This document shows positions 11,711 to 24,344 of a DNA stretch of 64,000 nt, in pieces. The notes beneath the pieces are model-generated. The model was not told the origin of the DNA. It saw nothing but the letters and a program-made list of their open reading frames with translations, and ran no database searches. How positions within the stretch are numbered: position 1 is the first letter of the stretch; each line of letters begins with the position of its first letter. The translations under genes were made by a program, and so were the position numbers. Origin of the DNA: Rosellinia necatrix. Taxonomy: Eukaryota > Ascomycota > Sordariomycetes > Xylariales > Xylariaceae. The stretch is from the NCBI GenBank assembly GCA_021209875.1, contig JAGYVD010000005.1, forward strand, positions 2,790,001 to 2,854,000. Reading direction: 5' to 3'.

Positions 11711-14700
11711 GGAAGGTAGTTGGCGTTGGAAAACGGGCACCATCTTCCGGGACTACGTCGGCGGTGCCATTCGATCTCATAGATACATGTACGCCGCACC
11801 GATGACGAAGAAAGCGGTTCGGTCACATACCGTCGTTGATCGTCCCGACAGCGCGAGTTGGACGCGCAACATTCGGTACACAGTAACCAGTTAATAAGGC
11901 AATACTGTACTACCACGCTATCCGTGCCTAGTAGTGTATGTTCGGTATCGTAGATAGTGTAGGTATGTAGTGGATTAGGTAGTTAGGTACTGGTTGTGTT
12001 TTGAGTTGAGTATTCCTCTACTGTAGTATTACGTGTAAGTGTGGTGAATGGTCCACAAACGTGATCATGCCATATCCTGTTATGTCGGGGGCAGGGTCTG
12101 GGAGGGAAAGGCTCAACCCGGCCGATAGTTAGACGGAGGATCAATAAATGGTTACTTAATAGACGATGTGTACGCTACACATGTTGCGCCCGGGTCTCCT
12201 GCCCGGATATAGCCGAAACGCTGTCTCCGTCCTCTCATCAGGATGTATTATGTTAGTTGCTGTATGAGACAAGGCAATTGCAGTGGCGCGACTCGGTGAC
12301 TCGATATTCATGCGGTGACACTGCATATGCAATGAGTCCAAGTGGGATGCGGCGCATGATTCCGGGGCAACCTCCGCATTTTGCAATAAGTCGCTACTAC
12401 CCTACGACGGCATTTCCTGCACACTGAGCGAGGAGTCAGTGTTATAGTTAGTGCACGCACCAAGACAGAACGACGAAGTACCTCATGTTGAAAGCGTCTT
12501 GTTTGGGTGTCTGCTCAATTGAACGAATCACTGCCTCGGTAGGGTATCTGAACACATCGACTTTGACACTATATGACATACAGCAGGTACCACATCCGAT
12601 CCGATCAACATTCCTATGTACATACACTATCTTGGGGGACAGAGAGCCGCGCATCACTTGGGGATCCTCCCTGGTCGACTATAACCAAAACATTACGCCA
12701 ACATCCTAGTCATTTCAGCTGTCTTATTTTAATCATCATTAGGATTGATGGATTGGGCCTAGACATAGAAACTACCACAGATGAGGTGCGGCAAGCCAAG
12801 CCACTTAGAATACGCTACCTCTATCGAATGGATATAATATCGGGGCGACTTGTGCCATAGGGCAAGCTAACAAGTTCGAGTTAAAGATGCATCACTAATT
12901 GACGTCGAGTATTCGTCCACTACCACAGTATCCCATGCGCAGAAGCAGGCTTAGTGCGGCCACTGGAAATTAGCACGATTGATGGTAAAAGCGCGATATA
13001 TGTATAGTATAATTACAGTACATATGTAATGCACATAAACAGTAACTAACAAGCTGAATGCACTAGAACGAGTTGAATATTTGTTCATTTGATCCAAGTA
13101 CTTAATATAGTAGTAGTAGTAGTGATATTAACGTCTAATCTAGGTGGCTGGCAAGTACTTAATATAGATGAGTAAGATAATTACCCACAGCAATATCGTT
13201 GCTTTACCACATCCACGTACCGGGGAATGAGATGCCAGTGGTATCGGACGGCCACGCCCAGCCAATCGTTCGAGCATGCCAGTGACACAATAACTTTGTG
13301 GTGTTTATCTTGTTTTCGTGTATTGATAGATGCTGCACGACTGCCCCCAAAATATGCTTCGAGGCGCATGGAACACGATTGTGGCCGGTTAGTTTGGGCA
13401 CGCCACGATTCCACATTCATGATGGTGTTATCGTATTGTCTTGGTGGCGACTGAGTTCGGCCGCATGGATCTATCAGGTACGACCTCACCGGCAGGCTGG
13501 GAAATTCAATTGTCGAGTTCCTAGGTTGAAAAAAAAAAATACCAAACGGGAAAGGATACAAACGTCATCAGACCGCCTATACTTCTACTCTAACACCCCC
13601 GTACCAGGAAGAATTTGGGGTCTTAGCACCACAGAAAGATGCAAGAGGCAATGGCGCCATCATGACCCAGACCGAAGAGATTAAAAACAATAGTGAGGCT
13701 TGTCTTGTTATATGCTTTCGTACGTCTTGAGCAGTGCCCAATTACGAATATCTAAATCGTAAATATAACAATTATATAATAATAGTTAGAGAATATGATC
13801 GTTATCTACGTAAGGAAGTACATTCATTAGGTACCAGCCAAGTGGGGAATCATTACCCATACAAAATATATACGTACTATGCTTATCCCAGAAGGCCTAG
13901 TATTGGGGTATATGTTGGTCGACCAGTCAAGCTAGCGCACAGTGCACAGGCGGCGCACAGGAAGTGCGTGGACCTGTGCCAGTGGATACCAACTCACTAT
14001 AAACTGCCTCATAGCAGTCACTTCCCTCTCCCAGTGCAAGGATGCTTCCACACTAAGAGACGCTGTGGATCCTGTCGTTAGTCTCATACGGTGTACGACG
14101 AGGCATATCCGAGAGAACGCGTAACCCATTCCTACCACTGAGATAACGTTGACAAGAAAGAGAAGGATTGCGAATTGAACCGCCCATTACTCATGCATCG
14201 CATGTATGGGTGGATGTAAAATATAACATGATCTGCGCAACCAGATTGAGGCGGAGTTGACGTGAAATGCGACTCGTGGATAAAGCGAGACGAAGTGTAA
14301 GAAAGCTAGAATTGTATTGCAGATCCTGTCATACCAATAACTACCGGCATCCCTCCCTCTCAATGTGCAAAGCTATTCGAGGTAACAAAAGAAATGCAAA
14401 CACAATTAGGGAAAACGAGCTCTGAGGCATGATCTCGTATTCCTTCCGAGGACAACCTGGCCGAAAGAAAGATGTACATATCAGTAGACTGACCCGTCTG
14501 ATGGCAAACATATTTCCGCACGTAACCTTGACCCGACCACGACGAAATAGCGTGCGGAAAATATCCTAAATCCAGTCTACAATAGCCGTGGTGCTTACTG
14601 CCTAACATATGCTTTTCGAGACAGGTGTCAAACCTGCTAACACGCGTTGTGGTTTCAGCATGGAGCCTGGAGGTGCATGATGGCGGAAGGCAGGACTGAA

Positions 14701-15238
14701 GGCTTTTTGCGATAGAAGGCTTTGGGAACGCTGGCTTTTAGAAAACTACAAGTTCATACGACGCTGCACCAAGCTGCCTTGCCATATGTTAAGGCTGTCG
14801 TGCCGTTTGCCGTTTGCCGTTTGCCGTCTTCCACAAAGTCAATTCGTTGCTGGTATCTTGGCTTTGGCTTTCGGCTGACCTTGGGATCCATCGCGGTTAT
14901 CTATTCGTGTACATGATGAGTTCAGCCACTGCCATTGCCTACCTGTCTAATGTACATGTGCTGCAGCATCGACACAATCAATGTACTGCAGCTCGTGTCG
15001 ATGCAGCTCGCCTGGACTTGCAACCATGCACCCTGTATGCCACACTTTGCTTCACTAAAACGCCGCCCTTTTTTTTTTTCCCGCATAGCCCTGTGAGGAC
15101 GCCATCGACGTGATTCAGGTCTTGGATCACTGGCTACCTACCTAGCTGCCGTAACCAGGCTGCGCATAACCTGATGGTGTGGCGGGTGGATGTTGGACGG
15201 GATCCCGTTTTGAAGCGAGTCGTCGTCGGTTCTCCATA

Positions 15239-15415
15239 ACTACCTACATAGTAGTAGTAGTAGTAGCTAGGTATATAGTTACATACATACCTATCTCCTG
15301 GGCACTAGTTATCCTATCCCCGGCCGTTGTCCCTGGTCTGAGGTGGTGCCAAGCGGACTCTGATACCTATGTACCTGGAACTACGGTACTTACCTAGGTA
15401 GGTAGGTAGGTAGGG
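15239..15415. repeat. TAG microsatellite and TAGG repeat cluster
   Basis: A TAG trinucleotide run (about 15248-15268) is followed by CTACCT/AGGTAGG blocks. The cleanest run is five AGGT units at about 15394-15413, preceded by TACCT to make a palindrome centre. Confidence 0.7.
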
Positions 15416-16508
15416 TATACTCTCAACTATTGGATGGGTGCCGAAGAACAGATGACAAACACTGTAGCCCCCTTTCCCTGTCGAATGCCAACTTCTGGGC
15501 TTGGCTTGGCTGGGCTACTAGTGCAATAGTAGTGGGCTGTAGCGTATACGCTCCACCAGGCACTCTCAATTTTGAGTAATGCCATCCCATTCTCCTAGGT
15601 ACCCTCCTCTAACGACAAGACGGGACCGCGTGGTTGGGCAAGTCGTCTATGCCCGTCGCCCGCCCATCTGCCCGTTCTAGGACGGGCCAAGAGTGTACAA
15701 AGATATCCCCCTGCAACAAATTTATTCAAACCCCTATCAGAACCGGCAGTAGCTCCCACCCCCCTACTGACCACCTACTCCAAGAACCAGAATTATGACC
15801 TACCAAGCCATCTCAGGCAATAATTATTTAAGCGGTAGGCCAAGTCGACCAAGGTATCTCCCCATTGTCTATTGGTAGTGGGGTACCCTACTATACTTTC
15901 TGGGCCCGTTCCTCATTCGTCCTCACACCTTCCCGCCAATCTGATCAGATCAGAGAGAGGGTCCATGTTAGGTTTCCCCTGCCGCTAATAAGAGAAATTG
16001 CTCCCTGGTTTCCTTTGGCTAGACTTCCTGTTGTATTCCAATCCTCCCCCTTTTGTCTTCTTGTTCCCTCTCCTTCAACAACCCTTTCCTCTCTCCCCAC
16101 GACTTGACGCTGTCGGCTCAGTCTGCTTGGGTACGGTATTTGTTCTTTGTTCGCCGGAATTCCCAACATTGGCCTCCTTGCCGCCGAGGTGTTCGTTCGT
16201 TACCCGCCTTCTGCAAAGGGCTTCTAGATCGTGAACCTGTTTCTGCTGTTCGACGAAAACGAAGGTAACGACGACTACGATTATTTGGACTGCCTGGTAG
16301 GGTCCCCATTCTAGTCTGCGACAAGACACACCGCATGTCTGTACTCGAATCCAACTCCCGAACCAGTCTTATTGTCTGCCTAGGCTTGGACTAAACTGGC
16401 AACCAAGCAACAACGGAGCCGATCGCCTGTGCATCGGAATATTGCACCAAGCTGGCTGAAGCCAAGAAATTGTTTACCTCTCCTTGGCAGGCCTTTCCCC
16501 CCAAAACG

Positions 16509-18155
16509 ATGGGAGTGAGCCGGCAACCTCCACATCAAAGACTATTCACGATGCGGAACCCATTCGCGAGATTTGTTCTCTTCGCGGTTGTGCTCCTCAT
16601 TCTTCTAGGAGTCACGTGGAAATCAGATCGGATAGAGAATGTAGGGACCAAGATCATAAAGGCCACGGCGGCGCATAACCGGGAGAACCAGGCCCCTCAA
16701 CAGCCTCTCGGCGATGTTCCGCAAGTTAGTGATCTGGATGTCTCTCCAGTATCTAGCCACGTAATGGATTGTACCATCGACGGGAATTACATGGCCCAAC
16801 TGAAAGCCAAGTATGAGTTGATGGATGGCTTCCAGTACTTCAAGCGATACGTGAAGATTAATCGCCAGCCGATTCGACGGAAATCCGTCACGAAACTAGA
16901 TCAGGAGTTCCTACCGGGGAATGTGCTCAAGCCAATCGACCTCCAGAATCCCAATTTTGGCAACGAGAAGTGTGTCGAACCACTCAACGTCTACGTTCCA
17001 GAATCGCCCTACCCCGCTACGGGAAATTTGTCCGACTTCATGTTTGGTGTCTCGACTACGTTTAAGAGATTCAGTGGCGAGAAAACAAGCCCTGTAAATG
17101 AGTGGATCTATTGGTTGACAGACGGAAAGGGCCATTCCAATGGTGGCAAGCTCATTCTTCTGCTCCTGGATGCGACCGAGGAGCAGATCACACATGCGAG
17201 AACAGTGCTGCGGAATGCTGGTATCGATGTGGACGTGTACCATTCCGACTCAACTATGGAAATGGCCGTGCGCTACCTGACATTAATTCCCACGCTGTAC
17301 AATCACCCCGACCGACAAAATAAGAAATGGCTCGTATCATGCGACGACGATACATTTTTCCCAAGCGTACACAAGTTGGTTGAGAAGTTTGATGAATATG
17401 ACCACACACAAAAGCTTTACATAGGCGTACTATCGGAAGATATTAATAACGTGGACCGTCATGGTTCTCAAGCCTTCGGTGGCGCGGGTGTATTCTTGTC
17501 AGTCCCCCTTGCCGAGAGGATTACGCAAGATTACGAGACTTGCAAAACCGATGAGAAGATTAAAGAATCCAACTCGGGTTGGGGTCCACAAGGCGACATT
17601 CTCTTGCGTAAGTGCATTTACGAGAATACGGATGTTCGTTTGTCCGTCCTGCACGGACTGTACCAACTGGACCTCTACGGTGACCCGTCAGGTTTCTATG
17701 AAGCTGGTCTCAAACCCATCTCCCTCCATCACTTCAAGGGCGGCGGCTGGCACAGCGCCATGCCTTGGGAATACACCAAGATCGCACATATCTGCGGTGA
17801 AGACTGTAGCCTACAACGGTTCCAAACCACAGATGACTTTATTATCTCGGCCGGTTTCAGCGTTGCGCACTACCCCCTAGGCGTAGATTTCAACCTCCAA
17901 CAAATGGAGCGAACATTTGCCGCCGCACCCCAAGATAAGGGTTGGAACTTGGATTATGTATTTGATCCACAACGGCCAAGTTTACTTAAGACAGGTCGGA
18001 AGATCAGCTGGGATCTACAAGAAGCCGTTGTGACTCCTGACAATACGGTACGCCAGGTATATGTGCGCAAAGCCAACGACTGGCGATGGGTGGACAAGAA
18101 TGAACGCCCCATGTCCCAAGTGGATGGCATTATTGAGCTTGTCTGGGTCCCATAG
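16509..18155 (+). CDS. Glycosyltransferase family 31 (Fringe-like) type II membrane protein
   Basis: Predicted Golgi or secretory-pathway glycosyltransferase, single exon, 548 aa from ATG 16509. A second in-frame ATG at 16551 is also possible; both have A at -3. A short cytoplasmic tail is followed by one signal-anchor helix (about residues 20-38, ARFVLFAVVLLILLGVTW). The lumenal domain carries the metal-binding DxD-type motif SCDDDTFFP (Asp279-281), preceded by a hydrophobic KKWLV strand, and then FGGAGVFLSVPLA, WGPQGDILLRKC and LKPISLHHFKGGGWH, the usual order in fungal Fringe-like/DUF604 proteins. Cys-rich spacing (ICGEDCSLQRF) suggests disulfides. The acceptor is unknown. It stands alone, with large spacers on both sides. 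Confidence 0.85.
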   Translation: MGVSRQPPHQRLFTMRNPFARFVLFAVVLLILLGVTWKSDRIENVGTKIIKATAAHNRENQAPQQPLGDVPQVSDLDVSPVSSHVMDCTIDGNYMAQLKAKYELMDGFQYFKRYVKINRQPIRRKSVTKLDQEFLPGNVLKPIDLQNPNFGNEKCVEPLNVYVPESPYPATGNLSDFMFGVSTTFKRFSGEKTSPVNEWIYWLTDGKGHSNGGKLILLLLDATEEQITHARTVLRNAGIDVDVYHSDSTMEMAVRYLTLIPTLYNHPDRQNKKWLVSCDDDTFFPSVHKLVEKFDEYDHTQKLYIGVLSEDINNVDRHGSQAFGGAGVFLSVPLAERITQDYETCKTDEKIKESNSGWGPQGDILLRKCIYENTDVRLSVLHGLYQLDLYGDPSGFYEAGLKPISLHHFKGGGWHSAMPWEYTKIAHICGEDCSLQRFQTTDDFIISAGFSVAHYPLGVDFNLQQMERTFAAAPQDKGWNLDYVFDPQRPSLLKTGRKISWDLQEAVVTPDNTVRQVYVRKANDWRWVDKNERPMSQVDGIIELVWVP

Positions 18156-20328
18156 GTTGTCCACTGCAGCAGGCAATTCCAATACGAGATGACGATTCAC
18201 CTACATGACGGCGCAATTGATGATACATCTTGGGTCTTACTATCTTGGAGACAAAAGCTGGTGGGAGGCTTATAAGGAAAGGATATGCTACAAAGCAGGC
18301 TCAAAAATTGTCTACAGGAAGGATCTTTGAATCTAACCCCGCTACGATTGTCTAGCTAACCTATGCCAACCGGGTTACGCGGACCCTCGTGGACTTGACA
18401 ACGGGGCAATGATTTAATCACTGTGCAGATGATGAGAGGTATATTCTGCTAGAAGTGGTAGCCTTCGCTCTCAGCATATCCAACTACAGGCGGTTGTAGC
18501 AACATGGAACAATCTTCGCCATCCCACAGCCATTTTCGCGACTACTACACGATAATGCATAATATATTTCGCCCCTTTCCCTTCATCGTCAATCTTTTGC
18601 TTGTCGCCACCAACTGCTTCTCGACAGGCTCGTCAGCAACGTTACTGCGCGAGAACACCAAGCACTCTCTTTTCTTTTCCCCATTCCCATAACCTTCGGT
18701 TTGATGGCCGAGCATCAGCGAACCCGGCGTTCGGCGGTCACCAACAGACGCTTCAAGCATTTACACCGTGGCATCGATTTTACTGTTTCTCCCGATCACA
18801 CTGACTTGTTGGCATCCAATATACCAAGGGACATCTCAATACCTTGGCGGGCACAATGTCTTTGCCGTCGAGAGACGTACCCAGTTCTCTTCCCTTTTTG
18901 TATCATAGAGCTGTTTATCCGGGCAAGGGGAGTTGAGGGGATAGAAGCCAATGTTTTTAGATTCATGAGCTGCCATCGGGAACAAGGTCACACTCTCGTG
19001 ACCGGTCCCATGATGGTTGGAGAGTTGTGTAACCTGTACATGAGTCGATATGGACTGTCTAGGGGATCAGCTTGCCTCGGTATCGAAGTGCTCGAGACGA
19101 GGGCTTTATGACTGCCTCTCCCTTCAGTTGTACATATTTTAGATAGCGGCGCTAAGCTCTGAACGCACATGAAAACTCGTCACCTATCATCCATCACCTT
19201 GTCGTCAATATCCTACCTCGCTGTGCACTGGAATAAATGAGTCGCTACATCTCTCACACAAGCTAGGTTACATGTTAGGCCGAGCAACCATTTCAAAGAG
19301 AAGCGAATGCTGAGATGATTTGCTGGGATGGTTTGCTGGTAAGGGGCTGGCACGGCTTAGATGCAATATGTACGGAATGGTCTGGAGTAAGCTAGACGCC
19401 TTGTCGCCAGCAGAACCTTCTACACTTGTAAATATATCCAAAGTGAGCAGCAACACTGCAAATGCCGCCGAGGCATCTATAATCAGCCGGTTCGGCTCTT
19501 GATCTATGACCTGATGGGCAGCAAGCCTGGGCATTCTCGGTCGGGGAAGCCCTCGACTTCCCGAGCCGGCGGTGGGCTCTCGGTTAATTGAAAGTACCCA
19601 TACTGGCACGTATCTCATGTGATCGAGTGTTGTTAGATGTTTTGTCCCGAAAGAGAAAATACAAAACACAGTTGAGGTCATGGCACAATGAGGCTCATGC
19701 AGGCTGACACCACCTATTGCTTTTGTTCTGCACCTGTCAACTTGTAAGAAACGTAATCATGCCTATGCATGATAGGTGGAATTTAAGCAGGGATATACCA
19801 AGCGGGGGAGGAGAGGGGGAACGTCTACACATGGAACCTACCCCACCAAAGGGTCGGTAGGCAGGTAGGTAGGTACCTGAGGTAAGCAACACGCTTAGCG
19901 ACTTTTGTATCTAACTCACCTAACCTACTAGGTAGGTACCTAGGGTACTGCCTACTTGCTTGTAGGTAGGCGTACCTACCTTATGGCTCATGTACCTGCA
20001 GGCTACTTCGTACGTCGCTTATCTAATAACTTCTCACCCGAACCTAACAAGCGACCTACCTAACTTTGGTCGAGCAGATGAAAGTAAACAAACCTACCTT
20101 GGTATTCTCTGTACAATCTTTTGGACAATATCCCGGCATTCACCGCCTCTGGATCCAAACGCCGCTAGCAGCTCGAGGGCCTAGTTCTAGGCGAACCCGT
20201 TCACCCTGGCGACGAGGATGCTGCACTACCCGGCCTGTCCACGCCCGTAGCTATTTGATGCTCCCAATCATCAACACGACACCGCCCATCTAGACGAGGA
20301 CTCGGGCCCCCGGCACGAATCGCCCACG
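18156..20328. other. Spacer upstream of palA
   Basis: No supportable gene. 19850-20110 is a dense TAGG/CCTA repeat cluster. The last 200 bases before 20329 are GC-richer and probably include the palA promoter and 5' UTR. A 62-aa frame at 18504 and a 136-aa frame at 18701 show no recognisable domain. Confidence 0.45.
19850..20110. repeat. TAGG/CCTA repeat cluster
   Basis: About 260 bp dominated by GGTAGGTAGGTACCT, ACCTAACCTACTAGG and related palindromes, just upstream of the palA promoter. One of the densest blocks in the window. Confidence 0.75.
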
Positions 20329-23133
20329 ATGCAGAGCAGCAACAGCAGCAGCAGCAGCATTCTCGCGGTGCCGTTTCGCAAAGGAGTCCAGCTACCGCTC
20401 TCCTCGGCCATTAAACAGTACATATCGACCAAATACGACCAGCACCCGGACATGTTCCGCCAGGACCTCGACGTCATCGATGCTCTGAGACGGGAGGCCG
20501 TCAATGTGCGCGAGCCTCATCCGAGCGGTGTCAAGAAGCTACAGGCATACGCCGCCCAGCTGGTCTGGATCGCCGGGAAGTTTCCCATCGATGTGAGTCT
20601 GTTTCCCCCAAGCCGCGAGGCAGTGCAACACCCGGTGGCCTCTGGCGGTTTACCTGGGCAAGGAGCTGGTTTAACACGTGTGGTACGGCGAGACAGATCG
20701 GCGCCGACTTCACCTGGTATCCTTCTCTAGGCTACAACGTCGAACGGCCCATCGTACACAATAATCTCGAATTCGAACGGGCTAATATTGTATATAACCT
20801 CGCCGCTCTGTACTCGCAACTGGCCATTGGTAGCAACCGCGGTGACACAGATGGCCTCAAAGCCGCTGCGAGTTACTTCAACCAGGCTGCGGGCGTCCTC
20901 ACCCATCTGAAGAACGAGATAATACCTGAGCTGAGGACCACGCCACCCGATGATATGGACGAACACTCCCTCGAGTCGCTCATCCAGTTGCAGCTGGCCC
21001 AATCGCAGGAATGCTTCTGGCTGAAGGCCGTTATGGACCGTTACAAAGATGCGTCCATAGCCAAGCTGGCGGCGAAGGTCTCCGATCTCTACAATCTTGC
21101 AAGCGAGGCCGGTATGCGCTCCGAGGCCATCAGCAGCAGCTGGATTCACCACATGACCGCGAAACACCACCACTTCGCCGCAGCTGCCCAATACCGAGCC
21201 GCATGCGAGTGCCTAGAAAAGCGCAAATATGGCGAAGAGGTCGCGAGGCTCCGAGACGCCATCGCTTGCGTCGGGGAAGGTCTAAAGGAGACCAAAGGTG
21301 CTTACCTCAGTAAAATAGTCGTCGAGGATCTGAACAGGCTCAAGAGGCGGGTAGAAGATCACTTGGAGAGAGCCGAGCGCGACAACGACGTAATTTATTT
21401 AAGTACGCACCCTGGCGGTAGCGGTTTAGGATTTACGTTTAGTGTTGATATCATGTGCTAATGCCGAGCTAGATCCCGTCCCCCCCAAATCGGAACTTAG
21501 GCTCCTCGACAGGGCCACCATGGCAATTGCCCGAGTGCCGCCGCAGGTTGCTGCCCCCTTGGAATATATAGGCGACAAGGGTGAATTCGGCCAGGCGCTT
21601 TTTACGAAACTGGTCCCGTATTCCGTCCACCTTGCCGTTTCTATCTATGAGGAACGGAGAGATCGCATGGTCAACCAGAATATTATAGCCGAGCTGGAGA
21701 CTCTCAACGAGAGGATTCATGAGATCCTCTCGTCCCTCAATCTCCCTAGCTCTATACAGGCGTTCGAGAAACCTCTCGGCTTACCAGGTACCCTGGTCCA
21801 ACATGCCGAGGAAATCAGGCAGGCAGACGCAAGAAACCTGTTACAGAGAAGTTTCGCGGATATCGACAAGCTGCGGGCCGCTGACATGGCTACCTTTGAA
21901 GAAGGGAGTGAGCTTCTCCGAGCGGAGGAAGAAGAAGATAGCAGGCTACGGATGAAATTCGGCACCGACCGATGGCTCCGCCCGGAAAGCCGCAATGAGC
22001 CGAACCAAGGTGCCAAGTTATGGACTCAAGCGGCCGAGGCCGAAGGCTGGTTTTCGAATAGCGCAAGTAGTGACGGGGTTGTGAGAGAAAAGTTTTGTAA
22101 CATTGAGCCTACACTGGCAATTCTAGCTGGCCCGGATCGCGGCATCATGGACTTTGTGCCCTCTTCGCGACGGACCGAAATTCCGGAGACGCTAAAACCA
22201 GCTATCGGGCGTTTGCGCAGTATTTTCAACGATGTTACGCGCCTCGAAAGTCGTCGTAGCAGAAAGGCCGAGGCCCTTCGTGAAAAGGCTCGCGCTGACG
22301 ACATCAAGTCGGATATCTTGGCCGAAGCTGCCCGGCTAGAGCGCAAGCAAGGGGTGGCCACCGCTATCGTGCCCGCGCATTTCGAAGATTTTTTTGAGAA
22401 GCGGCTTGACTCGCTATACGAACCCGATTTGGAGATGGTGCAAAAAGAGGGCGCCGAACAAGAGAGGTTATTGTCGGATCTCATCCGCGCCAACCGCGAA
22501 TTCGAGAGCCAGAAGAAGTTGGCGGGTGACAAGGGCAATCGCGAAAGGGAGCAAGCACTCCAGAAACTCGAAAACGCTTATTATAAATACAAGGAGCTCA
22601 CTAGCAACGTTGAGGTAGGCAGGAAATTCTATAACGACCTGAGTCGCATAGTCGGCAGCTTCCGGGATAGCGCTCGGACCTTTGTGACGGAACGAAGGCG
22701 TGAGGCTCGCATGCTTGAGGATGAGCTGAATATGCCTCCGCTCAGCAACCTGTCTCTTAGCCAACGGGACCACGCCCAGCCATTGGCCCCCTCTGGCCCT
22801 TGGAATAGTACGTCTAGTTACCAACACCCAGCCTCATCACAAGGTCAGGTGGAAACTTCATACCACGGTGGTCAATCAGCCGCTCCTCCCTCACGACAGC
22901 AAGGTCACAACCCGGCAGAGGCTCATATCCAGTCATGGGCTCCAGCCGGCGAGCCAGTGGCTCCACAGCCGCAACAACCTCGGGCAAATGCCGTCCGGCA
23001 TATTTGGAACCCGGACATGTCACTGGAATTTTCCGGTCCGAGCGGTTCTTCGGTTACCAATGCGGCCGCGCCACATGGCAACAAACCACCAAGCGGCACT
23101 TGGGACCCGAGTAGCGGAATTCGGTTTGGTTAA
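20329..23133 (+). CDS. palA: pH-response regulator palA/RIM20 (BRO1-domain scaffold)
   Basis: Endosomal ALIX-like scaffold of the ambient-pH pathway. It binds ESCRT-III and YPx(L/I) motifs of the transcription factor PacC/Rim101 so that PacC can be processed. Three exons: 20329-20592, 20697-21402 and 21473-23133 (introns 104 and 70 bp, the second with a GTGCTAAT branch site), giving 876 aa, within the normal range. The BRO1 domain fills about residues 5-370: VPFRKGVQLPLSSAIKQYI, then IGADFTWYPS, FERANIVYNLAALYSQLA, WIHHMTAKHHHFAAAAQYR and NPVPPKSELRLLDRATMA, all typical of PalA. A coiled-coil V-domain follows (to about 690), then a Pro/Gln/Ser-rich tail ending WDPSSGIRFG. The start fits both exon phase and a usual N-terminus, with a short Ser run SSNSSSSS. 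Confidence 0.94.
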
Positions 23134-24344
23134 GAACCGAACACGTCACATCATCGTGTGAAACGGGCTTGAGGTACACCGTAGATTAAGGGCGTAGAGG
23201 ATACTACGGAAAAGTTAGAGCTGGGCAGACGCGAGGGATAAAGAGCGTTCAAAGTGCCGTTTTGGGAGCGAATGTTACTGACGATAGTTTATGAATTGTG
23301 ATGAATTATGCATTAAAAAAAGCGGGAATACCGGGTTCGGGTGGATGAAGCATGTAGATAGAGAAGCGTATCAAAATTCAGGCGTGATATTGTATGGTGG
23401 CAAATGACAGCAGGGTGTTGCCTCCCTATTCCAAATACTATGGTGCCCCCCCATTCAGTATCAAGAATCTGGATTCCCGTAGCTTGACCACGGCCACTGT
23501 GATGTCTCTCTCTTTTGTTCTTTGTTTTTGTTAGTAATTCGGTTTGCCCTCCGTCTCAAAACACGGGTGGCAGAGAACACCATACAGCAGGCATGAAGGA
23601 CTGGAACTACCGTCTGTCATTTGGCACCACGAGGTAGTACTATGTGTATCACCTAGTGGTGAGCCACATGCATAAACAGATATATTTCAAAACCCAACCT
23701 TTTTAGTTCTATTTCGACCGATAATTTAATTTTACTTTCTCGAAACCTCGCCGGCACATGTAGGGGTAATGCAACCAGCTGCTAACGTTCTGGGCAGCAT
23801 AACAAATGGCTTTTGTAACTGGCAGTATCTTCTGCGCCTAGATTTAGTCTGGGGAAGGACCGCCTGTCTACTTTGTTTACTGCGACTGCGTTATCAATTT
23901 TTTTATATTAAAACATAAATATGGACTATAAGGTAAGGGCGGCGGGACATGTTGATGTACTTTAACTTTGCCCGAGCCTCTACCCCCCGGCATACTAAGG
24001 TTCACCGTACAAACCCGGAGCTATCTAAAACTATCTCTTTATTCTCCTTTCCAGAACCTTGGGAAAGTTCGAGACAGGGGTAGAGACGCGTTGTGTCAGC
24101 AGGTAGGTGTGACTGACTGCCTATCAAACGGACGCTGAAAAAAAGATTATATATAAAGTCATTGCGAGCCCATACACACTCCCTAACCCCGAGCTGAATC
24201 TCGTCAGAACAGACCAACTAATACGACCATAGGGCAGCACAGGGAAAGAGGGAAGAAGGACGAAGACGAAGGAAAAAAAGAAAAGAAAAAAAAACCAACA
24301 CAAACAAATCTCTCATCGTTGATCTCACCTCGAAAGCAACGACC
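23134..24344. other. Spacer between palA and SRR1-like gene
   Basis: No gene supported. The last 110 bases before 24345 are A-rich (AAAGAAAAGAAAAAAAACC-like), as in many fungal 5' leaders. A segment at 24222-24236 resembles the first bases of fungal 5S rRNA, but the match ends there (see rejected items). Confidence 0.45.

Larger units (their letters stand above)
9082..16508. other. Gene-poor 7.4-kb stretch
   Basis: I found no gene I can support. The open frames are short, unrelated to known families by eye, and often broken by TAGG/CCTA repeats. Contents seen: repeat clusters at 11405-11710, around 11938-11995 and 15239-15415; a TAG trinucleotide run near 13107-13123 and another near 15248-15268; short poly-A/T runs. 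The pyrimidine-rich 15900-16450 segment probably holds the promoter and 5' UTR of the glycosyltransferase that follows. Intron-rich or RNA genes could be hidden here. Confidence 0.45.

Noticed and set aside
18701..19111. 136-aa open frame downstream of the glycosyltransferase
   Set aside because: No recognisable motif, signal peptide or intron structure; codon use looks random.
24222..24240. Resemblance to the start of fungal 5S rRNA (TACGACCATAGGG)
   Set aside because: Only about 13 bases match; the following sequence departs at once and no internal control region is present.
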